From: M55B112 sp964539395
GTDB lineage: Bacteria > Bacteroidota > Bacteroidia > Bacteroidales > GCA-2748055
NCBI GenBank assembly: GCA_964539395.1
Contig: CAZIIU010000016.1
Span: 1 to 64,000, forward strand
DNA length: 64,000 nt
Direction of reading: 5' to 3'
Positions 54,844 through 63,709 of the stretch are shown piece after piece (position 1 is the stretch's first letter; every line of letters begins with the position of its first letter). The notes beneath the pieces are model-generated. The model was not told the DNA's origin, ran no database searches, and saw only the letters and a program-made list of their open reading frames with translations. A program made the position numbers and the translations under genes.

Positions 54844-55488
54844 TTAGTTCTGTTCAACCAAATCCCTGTTCCTTGAACGCTGAACCCAAATAATTATACC
54901 CACCACAATCAGTGCCATCGGGGGTAAAACCATAAGACCGTTATTCGCATATCCCGCTTCATAGAAGGCGTCGGGTATCACCTGGTAGCCCATGAGGGTC
55001 CCAGATCCGAGCAGCTCGCGGAAGAACGATACGATAATCAGTATCAGTCCGTAGCCAAACGCATTACCCAGTCCGTCGAGAAATGCCGGCCAGGGTTTGT
55101 TCCCCATGGCAAAAGCCTCCAGGCGGCCCATAATGATGCAGTTGGTGATGATCAGTCCGACAAACACCGACAGTTGTTTGCTTACATCGTATGCATAAGC
55201 CCGAAGAATTTCATCCACAAGGATCACCATTGCAGCTATAACTACAAGTTGCACTATAATTCTGATCCTGGGGGGTATCATCTTTCTTAGCAATGAGATA
55301 ACTACATTCGAGATAGTCATTACTGCGATAACTGAAAGGGTCATAACGATTGCCGGTTTTAATTGCACGGTGATCGCCAGTGCAGAGCAGATACCAAGCA
55401 CCTGAACCGTAATAGGATTACTTTGCCCGAGTGGTTCCTTGATCAGTCGCAAGTTTTTAGCGGAAAATAATGGTTCCTTTTCTATCAT
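54844..55488 (-). CDS. nqrD: Na+-NQR subunit D
   Basis: A 214-residue membrane subunit with six helices, homologous to NqrE in inverted topology. C34 (LGICSALA) and C117 (TNCIIMGRLEAFA) are the expected iron ligands. Typical phrase GLGNAFGYG is present. Iron supply for this site is the proposed role of NqrM, for which a candidate lies at 51384-51572. Confidence 0.97.
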   Translation of the reverse strand: MIEKEPLFSAKNLRLIKEPLGQSNPITVQVLGICSALAITVQLKPAIVMTLSVIAVMTISNVVISLLRKMIPPRIRIIVQLVVIAAMVILVDEILRAYAYDVSKQLSVFVGLIITNCIIMGRLEAFAMGNKPWPAFLDGLGNAFGYGLILIIVSFFRELLGSGTLMGYQVIPDAFYEAGYANNGLMVLPPMALIVVGIIIWVQRSRNRDLVEQN

Positions 55489-55556
55489 AGCTCCTTAATT
55501 TTATATTCTAATCAATGCCAAAAAAGCCAGGCATTGGTTTAATCATTCAATAATCT

Positions 55557-56288
55557 CTATTGGCCATCAGCTTCCTTAAAATGGTTCACGTAGCCGCTAA
55601 AGAAATCCTCCAACATGTCACTGAGTCCGACCGAAGTGATCGTACCCCCGGATATAGCATCCACAGCATGTGGATTGGTCCTGGCATCCACCCCTTTTGC
55701 AACCGTCACACTTACAAAATCACCTTGCTCATTGAAAATCTTCTTTCCTTTGAACTTCCCCTCAAACCAGTCTGTATTGATCTCGGCCCCCAAACCGGGT
55801 GTTTCCTTCGCATGATCGTAGATCACTCCAAAAATGGTATTCATATCAGGTTCAAAAGCTACATACCCCCAGAGGGGTCCCCACAGTCCTTTACCCCTTA
55901 CCGGCACAATATATTTCTTGTCACCACTTTCGGAGGTATAGACAAATACCGGGTAGAGCCTCTCCTCTGAAGGCTTTTCGGCCTGTTCCTGCAAGCGAAG
56001 GGTTACCTCGAAAGCATCTCTCTCAAGCTGTTCACCATCATAATTAACCACGTATGATTCAGTGATATACTTCTCAAATTCCTGTTCTATATAGGCATTA
56101 TAATCCTTTACATCTGATGCATCCTCTGCCTCTCCAACGGAGTGAAGGATATCACTTTTCCGCTCAATCTCCTGGTTCAGCTGTTGCCGCGGTTTCAACT
56201 GCATCGCAACAAATGAGAGCAACACAGCCACAACCACGACCATGATCAGGGAGAAGACAAATATGTAAGTATTACTGAAACTTTTCAT
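55557..56288 (-). CDS. nqrC: Na+-NQR subunit C
   Basis: The 243-residue subunit has one transmembrane helix (about residues 8-28) and a periplasmic FMN domain. The flavin-binding motif reads DAISGGTITS, with FMN expected on T216; the common Ala of the SGAT motif is Gly here. GLWGPLWGYVAF and TPGLGAEI are family landmarks. FMN is attached by the ApbE encoded at the end of the operon. Confidence 0.96.
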   Translation of the reverse strand: MKSFSNTYIFVFSLIMVVVVAVLLSFVAMQLKPRQQLNQEIERKSDILHSVGEAEDASDVKDYNAYIEQEFEKYITESYVVNYDGEQLERDAFEVTLRLQEQAEKPSEERLYPVFVYTSESGDKKYIVPVRGKGLWGPLWGYVAFEPDMNTIFGVIYDHAKETPGLGAEINTDWFEGKFKGKKIFNEQGDFVSVTVAKGVDARTNPHAVDAISGGTITSVGLSDMLEDFFSGYVNHFKEADGQ

Positions 56289-56400
56289 ATGTATTCATTC
56301 TTTATCTAACAACTTGATATATAATCATACGATATCGTTCTAACTACAAGTGACCTGTTGCCTCAAACAAAAACATATCTCAGTTGTGTTTGGCGGGCCA

Positions 56401-57579
56401 TTACACCCGGACCTTTGCCCGTTTCATTCGTCTGCGCATATTGCCCTCCAGTATATAATGATCGATCAATGGGGCAAAAACATTCATCAGGAGGATGGCA
56501 AGCATCATACCTTCGGGGTATCCGGGATTGAATACACGGATCAGGATGGCCAGCACCCCGATCAGAAAACCATAGATCCATTTTCCCCTTTCAGTTTGAG
56601 TGGCAGTAACAGGATCCGTGGCCATGTATACGGCCCCGAAAGCAAAACCTCCCAGGATCAGGTGCTCCCAGAAAGGCATCTCCATCAGTGCGTTACCTCC
56701 AAAAGCATTTAGGATCAGTCCCATAACTGCTCCCCCTGCAAATACTGAAAAGATAATCTTCCAGCTTCCCACCCCCACATAGATCAGAAACAGGGCTCCA
56801 AGCAATATTGCCAGAGTTGAGGTTTCCCCGATTGATCCGGGTATCGTTCCCAGGAACTTGTCCCACGCAGTATAGGGTTCTCCCAGTCCGTTCACCAGCA
56901 AATTATTGCCCTGTGCAGCCTGGGCGAGTGCTGTGGCACCAGAGTAACCATCGACTGTCTCCATTCCTTTCTCCAGGCCGGCCACCCAAATACGGTCGCC
57001 CGACATTTTTGTCGGATAGGCAAAAAAGAGGAAAGCCCTGGCGGTAAGCGCCGGGTTCAGAATGTTCATGCCCGTACCTCCAAACACCTCCTTTCCGATG
57101 ATCACTGCAAAGGCAGTTGCCACGGCCACCATCCAAAGCGGCACATCCACCGGCATTATCAGTGGGATAAGCATACCGGAGACAAGGAACCCCTCGTTGA
57201 TCTCATGGTCGCGTATCTGTGCGAACACGAACTCAATACCCAGTCCGGTTGCATACGAAACCACAATGATCGGAAAGACCCTCAGAAAGCCGAACCAAAA
57301 GCTCTCCCAGAGCGTAGTTTCGATGCCGGCAGCAAGGTAGTGCTGGTATCCCGTGTTCCACATGCCGAAAAGTAGCGCCGGTACCATGGCGATCACCACC
57401 ATGATCATGCCCCGCTTCATGTCGAAAGCATCCCTGATATGCGATCCTGATTTTGTCACCGTGTTGGGAACGAAGAGAAAAGTTTCAAAACCCTCAAATG
57501 TAGATTTCAAAAAATGAAACCTGCCTCCCTTCTCAACATTCGGCTTTATCTTGTCGATATATCGTCTTAAAGCATTCAT
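56401..57579 (-). CDS. nqrB: Na+-NQR subunit B
   Basis: A 392-residue polytopic subunit that carries covalent FMN and riboflavin and forms part of the sodium path. The FMN motif DGYSGAT places the modified threonine at T216. Ten or so transmembrane helices and the family segments NILNPALTARAFLFFAYP and GGFAFGAVYMATDPVT are visible. Gaps of 87 and 112 nt to its neighbours are longer than in the rest of the operon, without clear internal promoter boxes. Confidence 0.97.
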   Translation of the reverse strand: MNALRRYIDKIKPNVEKGGRFHFLKSTFEGFETFLFVPNTVTKSGSHIRDAFDMKRGMIMVVIAMVPALLFGMWNTGYQHYLAAGIETTLWESFWFGFLRVFPIIVVSYATGLGIEFVFAQIRDHEINEGFLVSGMLIPLIMPVDVPLWMVAVATAFAVIIGKEVFGGTGMNILNPALTARAFLFFAYPTKMSGDRIWVAGLEKGMETVDGYSGATALAQAAQGNNLLVNGLGEPYTAWDKFLGTIPGSIGETSTLAILLGALFLIYVGVGSWKIIFSVFAGGAVMGLILNAFGGNALMEMPFWEHLILGGFAFGAVYMATDPVTATQTERGKWIYGFLIGVLAILIRVFNPGYPEGMMLAILLMNVFAPLIDHYILEGNMRRRMKRAKVRV

Positions 57580-57666
57580 CTATTCGTATATATCTTTGGT
57601 TATCTATTTCTGATTCCATCGGCTCATAATCTGAATCAGCCCATGATGCTGAATCAAGGCTTACGC

Positions 57667-59019
57667 CTATTCAAATTCCTTACGCACCAGTCGCAACCCC
57701 CTTCTCAGAATGGACTGCACCGGTGTTTTTGATGTGCAAACAAACTCACAAAGTGCCAGGTCCTCCTCTACCACCTCGTAGATCCCGAGTTGTTCCATCC
57801 TGTCGATATCATCCACAAGAATCGCCTTTAACAATGCAACCGGGTATATATCCATTGGAAACACCTTTTCATACTCTCCTGTCATTACGAATGCCCGCTC
57901 TCCCCCGTGAAGGTTTGTGTCGAGCACATATTCCCTGTTGGGTGTGAGCCATGAGAGGAAACTTCTCGAAACTGAAAACTTCTTTAACCCGGGTTTGATC
58001 CATCCGAACATTTCGTAATAATCACCCTCCGGGATCACTGTTACCTGGGCGTCACTGAATCCAATATATCCTTCCGGGGATATCTTTCTTCCTGTAAGCA
58101 CATTGCCACTTATGATCCGAACATTCTCCTGCTTCAGGTTGTCGTTGATGATTGAGGAGACCTCTGCACCCCTGATCAATTTATAGTAGACCGGTTTAAC
58201 AACCTCTGATCCACTAAGTGCAACGATCATAGCCGGATCATATCTTCCTGTCTGAAACAGCCGGCCGATACTTAATACATCCTGCGGCTTCACCGTCCAT
58301 ACCTTCTCCCCCTTGTTGATCGGCGCTATCCGGTGGATCTGAATGCCTACATTTCCTACAGGGTGCGGACCCCTGAAGAAGTGACGCTCCACATTCTTAG
58401 CTTCCGTGTATGCTTTAGCCGCGGGATAACGGGAATCAAGTCCGAGATGGATCTTACCCCCGGTCAGCTTCTTCAACACATTGATCCCGATCTGAAATCC
58501 CTCCCCTGCGTCCTTCATGATAAAATCATAGTCCGGAGCCATGGGTGCTGTATCAAATCCGGAGATAAAGATATCACGCGGCACATCAGCTGGTGAGGCG
58601 ACGATACCATAGGGACGCTGAATAATAACCGGCCACAAACCACTTTCTATCAGGTTTTCAACTACCTCCTCACGACTCATGGAAGCGGGATCACCCTTGG
58701 CAAACGCTTCGGATGTATCTTTTCCGTCGTCCTCAATGAGTACCTCTATGATCCTGCGGCGATCGCCCCTGACAATCTTCTGGACAATGCCACTGACCGG
58801 CGAACTGTACTTGATCTCCGGACGGTACTTGTCATAAAAGATAGTGGTACCAACCTTTACCGGTTCACATGGCTTTTTAACTATCTTGGGTGTTAGTCCA
58901 TGGAAATCGACCGGTTTAACCGCATAAAACTTCGACCGCGGAGCCTTCATGAAAATCTTGTCGGCACTTCCCTTTAACTTGATATCAAGTCCTTTACGTA
59001 TCTTGATTACTTCAGGCAT
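57667..59019 (-). CDS. nqrA: Na+-NQR subunit A
   Basis: The 450-residue peripheral subunit binds ubiquinone at the membrane face. Family features: IKIRKGLDIKLKG at the start, HGLTPKIVKKPCEPVKVGT, HFFRGPHPVGNVGIQIHRI and CEFVCTSKTPVQSILRRGL near the C-terminus. It leads the nqrABCDEF-apbE operon; its promoter (TTTG-N18-TAATTTTG) lies about 38 nt upstream. Confidence 0.97.
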   Translation of the reverse strand: MPEVIKIRKGLDIKLKGSADKIFMKAPRSKFYAVKPVDFHGLTPKIVKKPCEPVKVGTTIFYDKYRPEIKYSSPVSGIVQKIVRGDRRRIIEVLIEDDGKDTSEAFAKGDPASMSREEVVENLIESGLWPVIIQRPYGIVASPADVPRDIFISGFDTAPMAPDYDFIMKDAGEGFQIGINVLKKLTGGKIHLGLDSRYPAAKAYTEAKNVERHFFRGPHPVGNVGIQIHRIAPINKGEKVWTVKPQDVLSIGRLFQTGRYDPAMIVALSGSEVVKPVYYKLIRGAEVSSIINDNLKQENVRIISGNVLTGRKISPEGYIGFSDAQVTVIPEGDYYEMFGWIKPGLKKFSVSRSFLSWLTPNREYVLDTNLHGGERAFVMTGEYEKVFPMDIYPVALLKAILVDDIDRMEQLGIYEVVEEDLALCEFVCTSKTPVQSILRRGLRLVRKEFE

Positions 59020-59388
59020 TACTTATCAGGTTCAATTAAAATGAATAACCAATTGACAAAATTAGCTATTTTTGTGAATCAACAAACAGATATATTGAAA
59101 CATTTAAATTTGTTGATTTGTTCTTAACAATGCCGGAAAAGTCAACCGGGGGAAGATATGTTACGCAGCATTTATGGCACAAACATTGCACGTTTTAACG
59201 TATTATACAAACGGGAGAGAAAAAGAGGGTCATGCTTATTATGCTACCTTCAGGATATACAAAAACCTTATTAAACATGTTAACAGGAGCAACAGCCGGC
59301 TGTACTTTCGACCATCCAGATTCTGCCTGCAAGGATATTCATTTCATTGTGTTCATTAGTCATTTATTATGAATCAATTATTCGCCTC
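59020..59388. other. Divergent intergenic region nqrA / T9SS plug gene
   Basis: These 369 nt hold the nqr promoter near one end. The remainder has no credible gene; a 61-codon frame at 59174 has no recognisable feature. A perfect 12-nt palindrome ACAGCCGGCTGT is at 59292-59303, about 85 nt before the plug gene; its meaning is unknown. No well-spaced promoter for the plug gene was found. Confidence 0.5.
59057..59086 (-). promoter_or_regulatory. Promoter of the nqr operon (TTTG-N18-TAATTTTG)
   Basis: On the minus strand: TTTG at 59083-59086, 18-nt spacer, exact -7 box TAATTTTG at 59057-59064, about 38 nt before nqrA. A plus-strand TATTTTTG lies at 59067-59074 inside the spacer, pointing the other way. 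Confidence 0.7.
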
Positions 59389-60672
59389 ATGCAACAATTA
59401 CTATCCGGGTTTCTCTGTTTGATTTTTTCTTTTACGCTCTCTTCACCATCGGTTGCGGAGACACCCCGTGGGGTGTTCGACGAGCAGGGTGTTGCGCGTG
59501 AGATGGTTCTCAGTGCGCAGATCAAAACCATTCAGCTTTACAGGGAGGGATGGATCAACAGTTATCCCATAATGGTTTTAGGAGATGCCGTACCCCTCCT
59601 GTTGGAATTCGATGAGTTGTCTGACACCGAGAGCGATTTTACCTACCATATTTATCACTGCGATGCCGACTGGACCAGGTCGGAGTTGTATGAGCAGGAG
59701 TATATGGAGGGATTATTTGGTCAGCGGATCATGGATGCAGCGCCCTCCTTCAATACCTATTTTAGATATTACCACTACACGTTAAGGCTTCCCAACGACG
59801 AAATATCTCTAACCAGGTCGGGCAACTACATCCTTGCAGTTTACAGGTATGATGAACTGGTCTTCACCCGCCGCTTCCTGGTTTCCGGGGCAATGGTAAA
59901 TATCCGTGCCAGGGCCGGCCGGCCGGTGCTTTCCAAATACCGGGAGAACAGTCACGAAGTGGACATTACCGTGGAGCACCCCGCGTACAGGATCGACGAT
60001 CCCTATCGTGAAACCACTTTGTCGGTTTACCAGAACGGGGTATGGGATTATGGAATCACCGGACTGCAACCCCTGTTTGTGAATCCGGGTGAGCTGATCT
60101 ACGACTACCAGGAGGAGAACATTTTTCCGGCGGGCAATGAGTTCAGGATGTTCAATACAAGAAATACCCAGGTGAGGGAGTACCACATCCAGGAGATCGG
60201 GTACCTCGACTATTTTCATTTTCACCTGAAGCCCGACAAGCCCAATCCGCCGCACCTCTATTTCGACCGGGACGATCTGAACGGCAGGTCATTCATAGAG
60301 GCGGTGCGAACGCGCGATCCCGCGACAGAGGCCGATTATGTGTACGTACATTTCACATTGCAGATGCCATTCCCGCTCAATGGCGGCGCTGTGTATATCG
60401 CGGGGGAATGCACCAACTGGCAGTTTACGGACATGAACAGGATGGAGTACGACCATGAATCCCGGGTTTACCGGGGAACGCTGCTGTTGAAGCAGGGTGT
60501 GCACAATTACAGGTACATTTTCCTCCCTGATAACCGAAACACCTTCGACATATCAGAAATTGAGGGAAGCCAATACCAAACCAGGAACGAATACCTGATC
60601 CTGTTTTACCACAGACCACAGGGGGAGCGTTACGACCGCCTGGTCGGTCACCAGGTAATTCACTCTGATTAA
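59389..60672 (+). CDS. Type IX secretion system plug protein (DUF5103)
   Basis: A 427-residue secreted beta-rich protein of the DUF5103 family, known from work on the T9SS translocon of Flavobacterium as the Plug that closes the periplasmic side of SprA when PorV is absent. Signal peptide core LLSGFLCLIFSFTLSS, then TIQLYREGWINSYPIMVLGD, YHIYHCDADWTRSEL, VSGAMVNIRARAGRPV and the C-terminal GEYIxGECTNW-type block (VYIAGECTNWQFTDMNRMEYD). Met at 59389 is preferred; an upstream non-ATG start would bury the signal peptide. Confidence 0.87.
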   Translation: MQQLLSGFLCLIFSFTLSSPSVAETPRGVFDEQGVAREMVLSAQIKTIQLYREGWINSYPIMVLGDAVPLLLEFDELSDTESDFTYHIYHCDADWTRSELYEQEYMEGLFGQRIMDAAPSFNTYFRYYHYTLRLPNDEISLTRSGNYILAVYRYDELVFTRRFLVSGAMVNIRARAGRPVLSKYRENSHEVDITVEHPAYRIDDPYRETTLSVYQNGVWDYGITGLQPLFVNPGELIYDYQEENIFPAGNEFRMFNTRNTQVREYHIQEIGYLDYFHFHLKPDKPNPPHLYFDRDDLNGRSFIEAVRTRDPATEADYVYVHFTLQMPFPLNGGAVYIAGECTNWQFTDMNRMEYDHESRVYRGTLLLKQGVHNYRYIFLPDNRNTFDISEIEGSQYQTRNEYLILFYHRPQGERYDRLVGHQVIHSD

Positions 60673-62474
60673 AGCATCTTTACCGCCAGAAAAACCAATC
60701 CGCCAATAATCGCAAGAAGTGTAAAACCGAGCAGTGGCTGGTTGGGATCTTTCTCACCAATCTCCCTGACTGTCTGGCGCCAATAGGGGGGCGCTCCATC
60801 CTCCTTCATGTTGTACAGGTCGAAACTGAGGTTCCCCAGGTAAGCTACCGGCACTGCAACCACCAATCCGCCAAACAACGCGATCAACACACCAAAAAAG
60901 AGATAGAAAACAGGCATCTGAGCCCGCATCCGCCTGCTCTCCTGCAGCCCGGCCCTAAGTATTGCAATTGAATCCTTCTGTTGCGACTCCCAGTTGTGAT
61001 GTTCCTCCTCCAGATCAAGCCTTTCCGCCGAGAGCATTGCAATCCCCCCCGACCCTTCTTCTCCTCCAAGGCTTCTGATCCGTTCAATTTCAGCATTGAC
61101 AGATGCTACCTCCTTTTCAAATGCGGCTCGTCTTGTGTCGATCTGATCGCCGGTATCACAGATCTTATCTCTGAGTGACTGAAGCTGTTTATTGTTCTGC
61201 AGCTCCTCAAAGTAGACGGGAGCCATCAGCGGAAATTCCTGGTACCGCTGCAGCCTTCTCACCTGGATATTTGTACGGAAGGCATCAACATCTTCCATGC
61301 TGTCGGCCTTCCCTGTGAGTGTTTCGATGCGAAACTGAAGGATATTGTCCTTCAATGTTTCAGTGATGTTATAAGCCAGGAGCATCACCAGAACAGGGAT
61401 TACCAGCAGCAGGGATCCAAACAGGGCCGATGGGATCCCGGCGAAGGAATATCGCAGGAACCTTCGGGCGATCACCTTCAGCAACACAAGGCTGCTACTG
61501 AGATTATTTTCATGTTCCGGCCTGTATAGTATATGTGTGGGCAGGACAGAAACAGCGAAAAGGATGATTACTGCCAGGAAGATTAACAACAGGGAGATGG
61601 CCATGTTGATATTCAACGTGATCCCAAGCAGGCTCAGGGAGATATTGGGGATCCAGCCCAGCAGGTTAAGGAGAACAGCCGTGGCAATAAGCGTGAGTGC
61701 AACCAGCAGGTAAAACAGGACCGATCTAACGGCATCGAATCCATTGCGGTAGGCAGCCCTGACGGATGTATGGTCATGCTTTTCCCGCTGCTCAAAGCGC
61801 AATGCAGCAATTTCACCGTACGACCAGACCAGCGGGATGATGGCAAAGACAGCGCTGATCACGGTCAGCTGTGGCAAACCGGCAATCTGTCCGATGGCAT
61901 AGAAGAGAAAGACAATGAAAAGTGCAGGGACAGCACCCCACAATGCAATAATATAAAAATTCAGGTTGATGCTGGTTTTCATTAGCTGAAAGGCGGTCCT
62001 GTATATCCACCAGGTCCAGTTAACCAGGTAATGGAGGAACATCTTAAAAAGAAATATAATGGGAGGAAAGAGCTGCCTGAGCAGCCATATCAAGGCGTGG
62101 ATGATCCAGTATACGATGGTTTTGATCAGCAGCAGGAATTCTGCGAAGAGTACAAATAACAGGTAGACACCCCATAACGACCATACCACGAGATCGTACA
62201 GCAGTCCGAACAGATTGACGATCCACTTGAAGAGGTTCCAAAAGCCTCCCTTCTTGTTCAGGAAGGTATCAGACTGGTTCAGTCCGAAGAGGAATCGCGG
62301 CTTTTCGCCGGTAATCCGGAAATCAAGGAAGGTGAAGAGCAGGAAGCATCCGGCAGCAAGCAGGATCTCTGCAAACCGGGTATTAATAAACGACTGTCCC
62401 GACACAGCCAAAAAAACAATCCCGGCCAGGATCAGCGCAAGGATCTTCCTTATATAGAGAGACACTTTTACCAT
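60669..62474 (-). CDS. Large membrane protein with coiled-coil domain, function unknown
   Basis: A 601-residue protein with about ten to twelve transmembrane helices in three groups (about 8-60, 88-220, 240-380), a soluble coiled-coil region (about 400-510) between helices, and two final helices (about 525-550 and 575-600). The coiled coil has regular heptad spacing (e.g. AFEKEVASVNAEIERIRSLGG). No transporter motif was recognised. Its stop overlaps the stop of the convergent plug gene (TTAA at 60669-60672). The gene could be a mechanosensitive- or envelope-stress-type protein, but nothing in the sequence decides it. Confidence 0.8.
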   Translation of the reverse strand: MVKVSLYIRKILALILAGIVFLAVSGQSFINTRFAEILLAAGCFLLFTFLDFRITGEKPRFLFGLNQSDTFLNKKGGFWNLFKWIVNLFGLLYDLVVWSLWGVYLLFVLFAEFLLLIKTIVYWIIHALIWLLRQLFPPIIFLFKMFLHYLVNWTWWIYRTAFQLMKTSINLNFYIIALWGAVPALFIVFLFYAIGQIAGLPQLTVISAVFAIIPLVWSYGEIAALRFEQREKHDHTSVRAAYRNGFDAVRSVLFYLLVALTLIATAVLLNLLGWIPNISLSLLGITLNINMAISLLLIFLAVIILFAVSVLPTHILYRPEHENNLSSSLVLLKVIARRFLRYSFAGIPSALFGSLLLVIPVLVMLLAYNITETLKDNILQFRIETLTGKADSMEDVDAFRTNIQVRRLQRYQEFPLMAPVYFEELQNNKQLQSLRDKICDTGDQIDTRRAAFEKEVASVNAEIERIRSLGGEEGSGGIAMLSAERLDLEEEHHNWESQQKDSIAILRAGLQESRRMRAQMPVFYLFFGVLIALFGGLVVAVPVAYLGNLSFDLYNMKEDGAPPYWRQTVREIGEKDPNQPLLGFTLLAIIGGLVFLAVKML

Positions 62475-62561
62475 AGTTGGATAGTAAGGGTTAGCAATTC
62501 TGAAATCAATGTTAATAAAAATGTTTGGAAAAACCTAACTGTCGTGGTGCCACGGCGCCGG

Positions 62562-62585
62562 ACATCCCGCTCCCGGCGTGAGCTC
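62562..62585. repeat. Decayed single arm of the 23237 palindrome
   Basis: ACATCCCGCTCCCGGCGTGAGCTC resembles the left arm of the element at 23237-23258 with two inserted bases and a few changes. No matching second arm follows, so it looks like a degenerate or partial copy. It lies between hldD and the membrane-protein gene. Confidence 0.35.
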
Positions 62586-62652
62586 AGGTCCAACAGGTTC
62601 AGAGTTGTATTGAGGCAGTACACTTGCAGCTGGAAAGGAATAATACCTTATT

Positions 62653-63612
62653 TCAGGAGTCTTTCAACAGGTAATTCCGGACATAATCATGAATCCCTTC
62701 CCCGAGCGGGGTAAAAGGTTTATCATATCCCGCATTGCGCAGTTTGTCCATTTTTGCCCTGGTAAAATACTGGTATTTATCGCGGATTTCCTCCGGGGTG
62801 TCGATAAATTCAATGACCGGCTCCCTCTCCATCGCGGCAAAGGTATGATTCACCAGCTCCAGGAAGGTAGCGGCTCTCCCCGTACCGAGGTTAAATATTC
62901 CTGAAACCGGACGCTGCTCCATCATATGGATGATCACATCCACCACATCCTTTACAAAGATAAAATCACGTGCCTGTTCCCCGTCGGAATAACCGGGATG
63001 ATGCGATCTGAACAGTTTCATCTTTCCCGTCTCACGGATCTGGTTAAAAGCATGGAAAACCACAGATGCCATCTTTCCCTTGTGGTACTCGCCAGGTCCG
63101 TATACATTAAAAAACCTGAATCCGGCCCAGAAGAAAGGTTGCCTGACCTGTTGAAGCACCCACTTGTCAAATTCATTCTTAGAGCGACCGTATGGGTTGA
63201 GCGGTTTCAGCGACGGAGCAATCTCATGTGCATCATCATATCCCAGTTCACCCAAGCCGTATGTCGCGGCACTGCTGGCATAGATCAATGGCAATCCGAA
63301 CTTAACACAAATCTCCCAAACCTTTTTTGAGTAATCAAGATTTAGTTTCCTGAACACCTCCCAGTCGAACTCTGTAGTATCGGTTCGTGCACCCAGGTGG
63401 ATCACAATCTGTACATGCACGTGGTGCTCTTCAAGCCAGTCGTGAAACTCCTCCCGCTCTACCAACCTGGTCCACCAGGCAGAGGAATAATTCCGATGCT
63501 TTTCCGGGTCCCTGAAATCATCCACCAGAACGATATCCCTGTAATTCCTGCTGTTCAGTCCCACAACTACATTACTCCCTATAAATCCGGCTGCCCCGGT
63601 AACAACGATCAT
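62653..63612 (-). CDS. hldD: ADP-L-glycero-D-manno-heptose 6-epimerase
   Basis: HldD epimerises ADP-D,D-heptose to the L,D form used in the lipopolysaccharide core. The 319-residue protein is an extended SDR: NAD(P) loop GAAGFIGSN, catalytic SSAATYG and YGRSK (Tyr/Lys pair in PYGRSKNEFD), and the RfaD-specific HPGYSDGEQARDF. It acts after the GmhB-type phosphatase encoded at 45573. An exact -7 box lies just upstream on its strand. Confidence 0.95.
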   Translation of the reverse strand: MIVVTGAAGFIGSNVVVGLNSRNYRDIVLVDDFRDPEKHRNYSSAWWTRLVEREEFHDWLEEHHVHVQIVIHLGARTDTTEFDWEVFRKLNLDYSKKVWEICVKFGLPLIYASSAATYGLGELGYDDAHEIAPSLKPLNPYGRSKNEFDKWVLQQVRQPFFWAGFRFFNVYGPGEYHKGKMASVVFHAFNQIRETGKMKLFRSHHPGYSDGEQARDFIFVKDVVDVIIHMMEQRPVSGIFNLGTGRAATFLELVNHTFAAMEREPVIEFIDTPEEIRDKYQYFTRAKMDKLRNAGYDKPFTPLGEGIHDYVRNYLLKDS

Positions 63613-63628
63613 ATGCCTCCAGTTTTTT

Positions 63629-63636
63629 CAAAGATA
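63629..63636 (-). promoter_or_regulatory. Bacteroidota -7 box for hldD (TATCTTTG on the minus strand)
   Basis: Exact TAnnTTTG match ending 17 nt before the hldD start; no -33 TTTG at the usual distance. Confidence 0.35.
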
Positions 63637-63670
63637 ATAGTTTTGAATCAGGCAGTTGCTGAATATTTAC

Positions 63671-63678
63671 TACTTTTG
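63671..63678 (+). promoter_or_regulatory. Bacteroidota -7 box for the queD gene (TACTTTTG)
   Basis: Exact TAnnTTTG match 32 nt before the ATG at 63710. Nearby TTTG/TTG candidates are 25 and 12 nt upstream. Confidence 0.4.
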
Positions 63679-63709
63679 AACCAAATCTGTGAAAAACGGT
63701 TCAATTAAT

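Noticed and set aside
59174..59359. 61-codon plus-strand frame before the plug gene
   Set aside because: No motif or ribosome-binding evidence, and it ends just before the plug gene; best read as chance.
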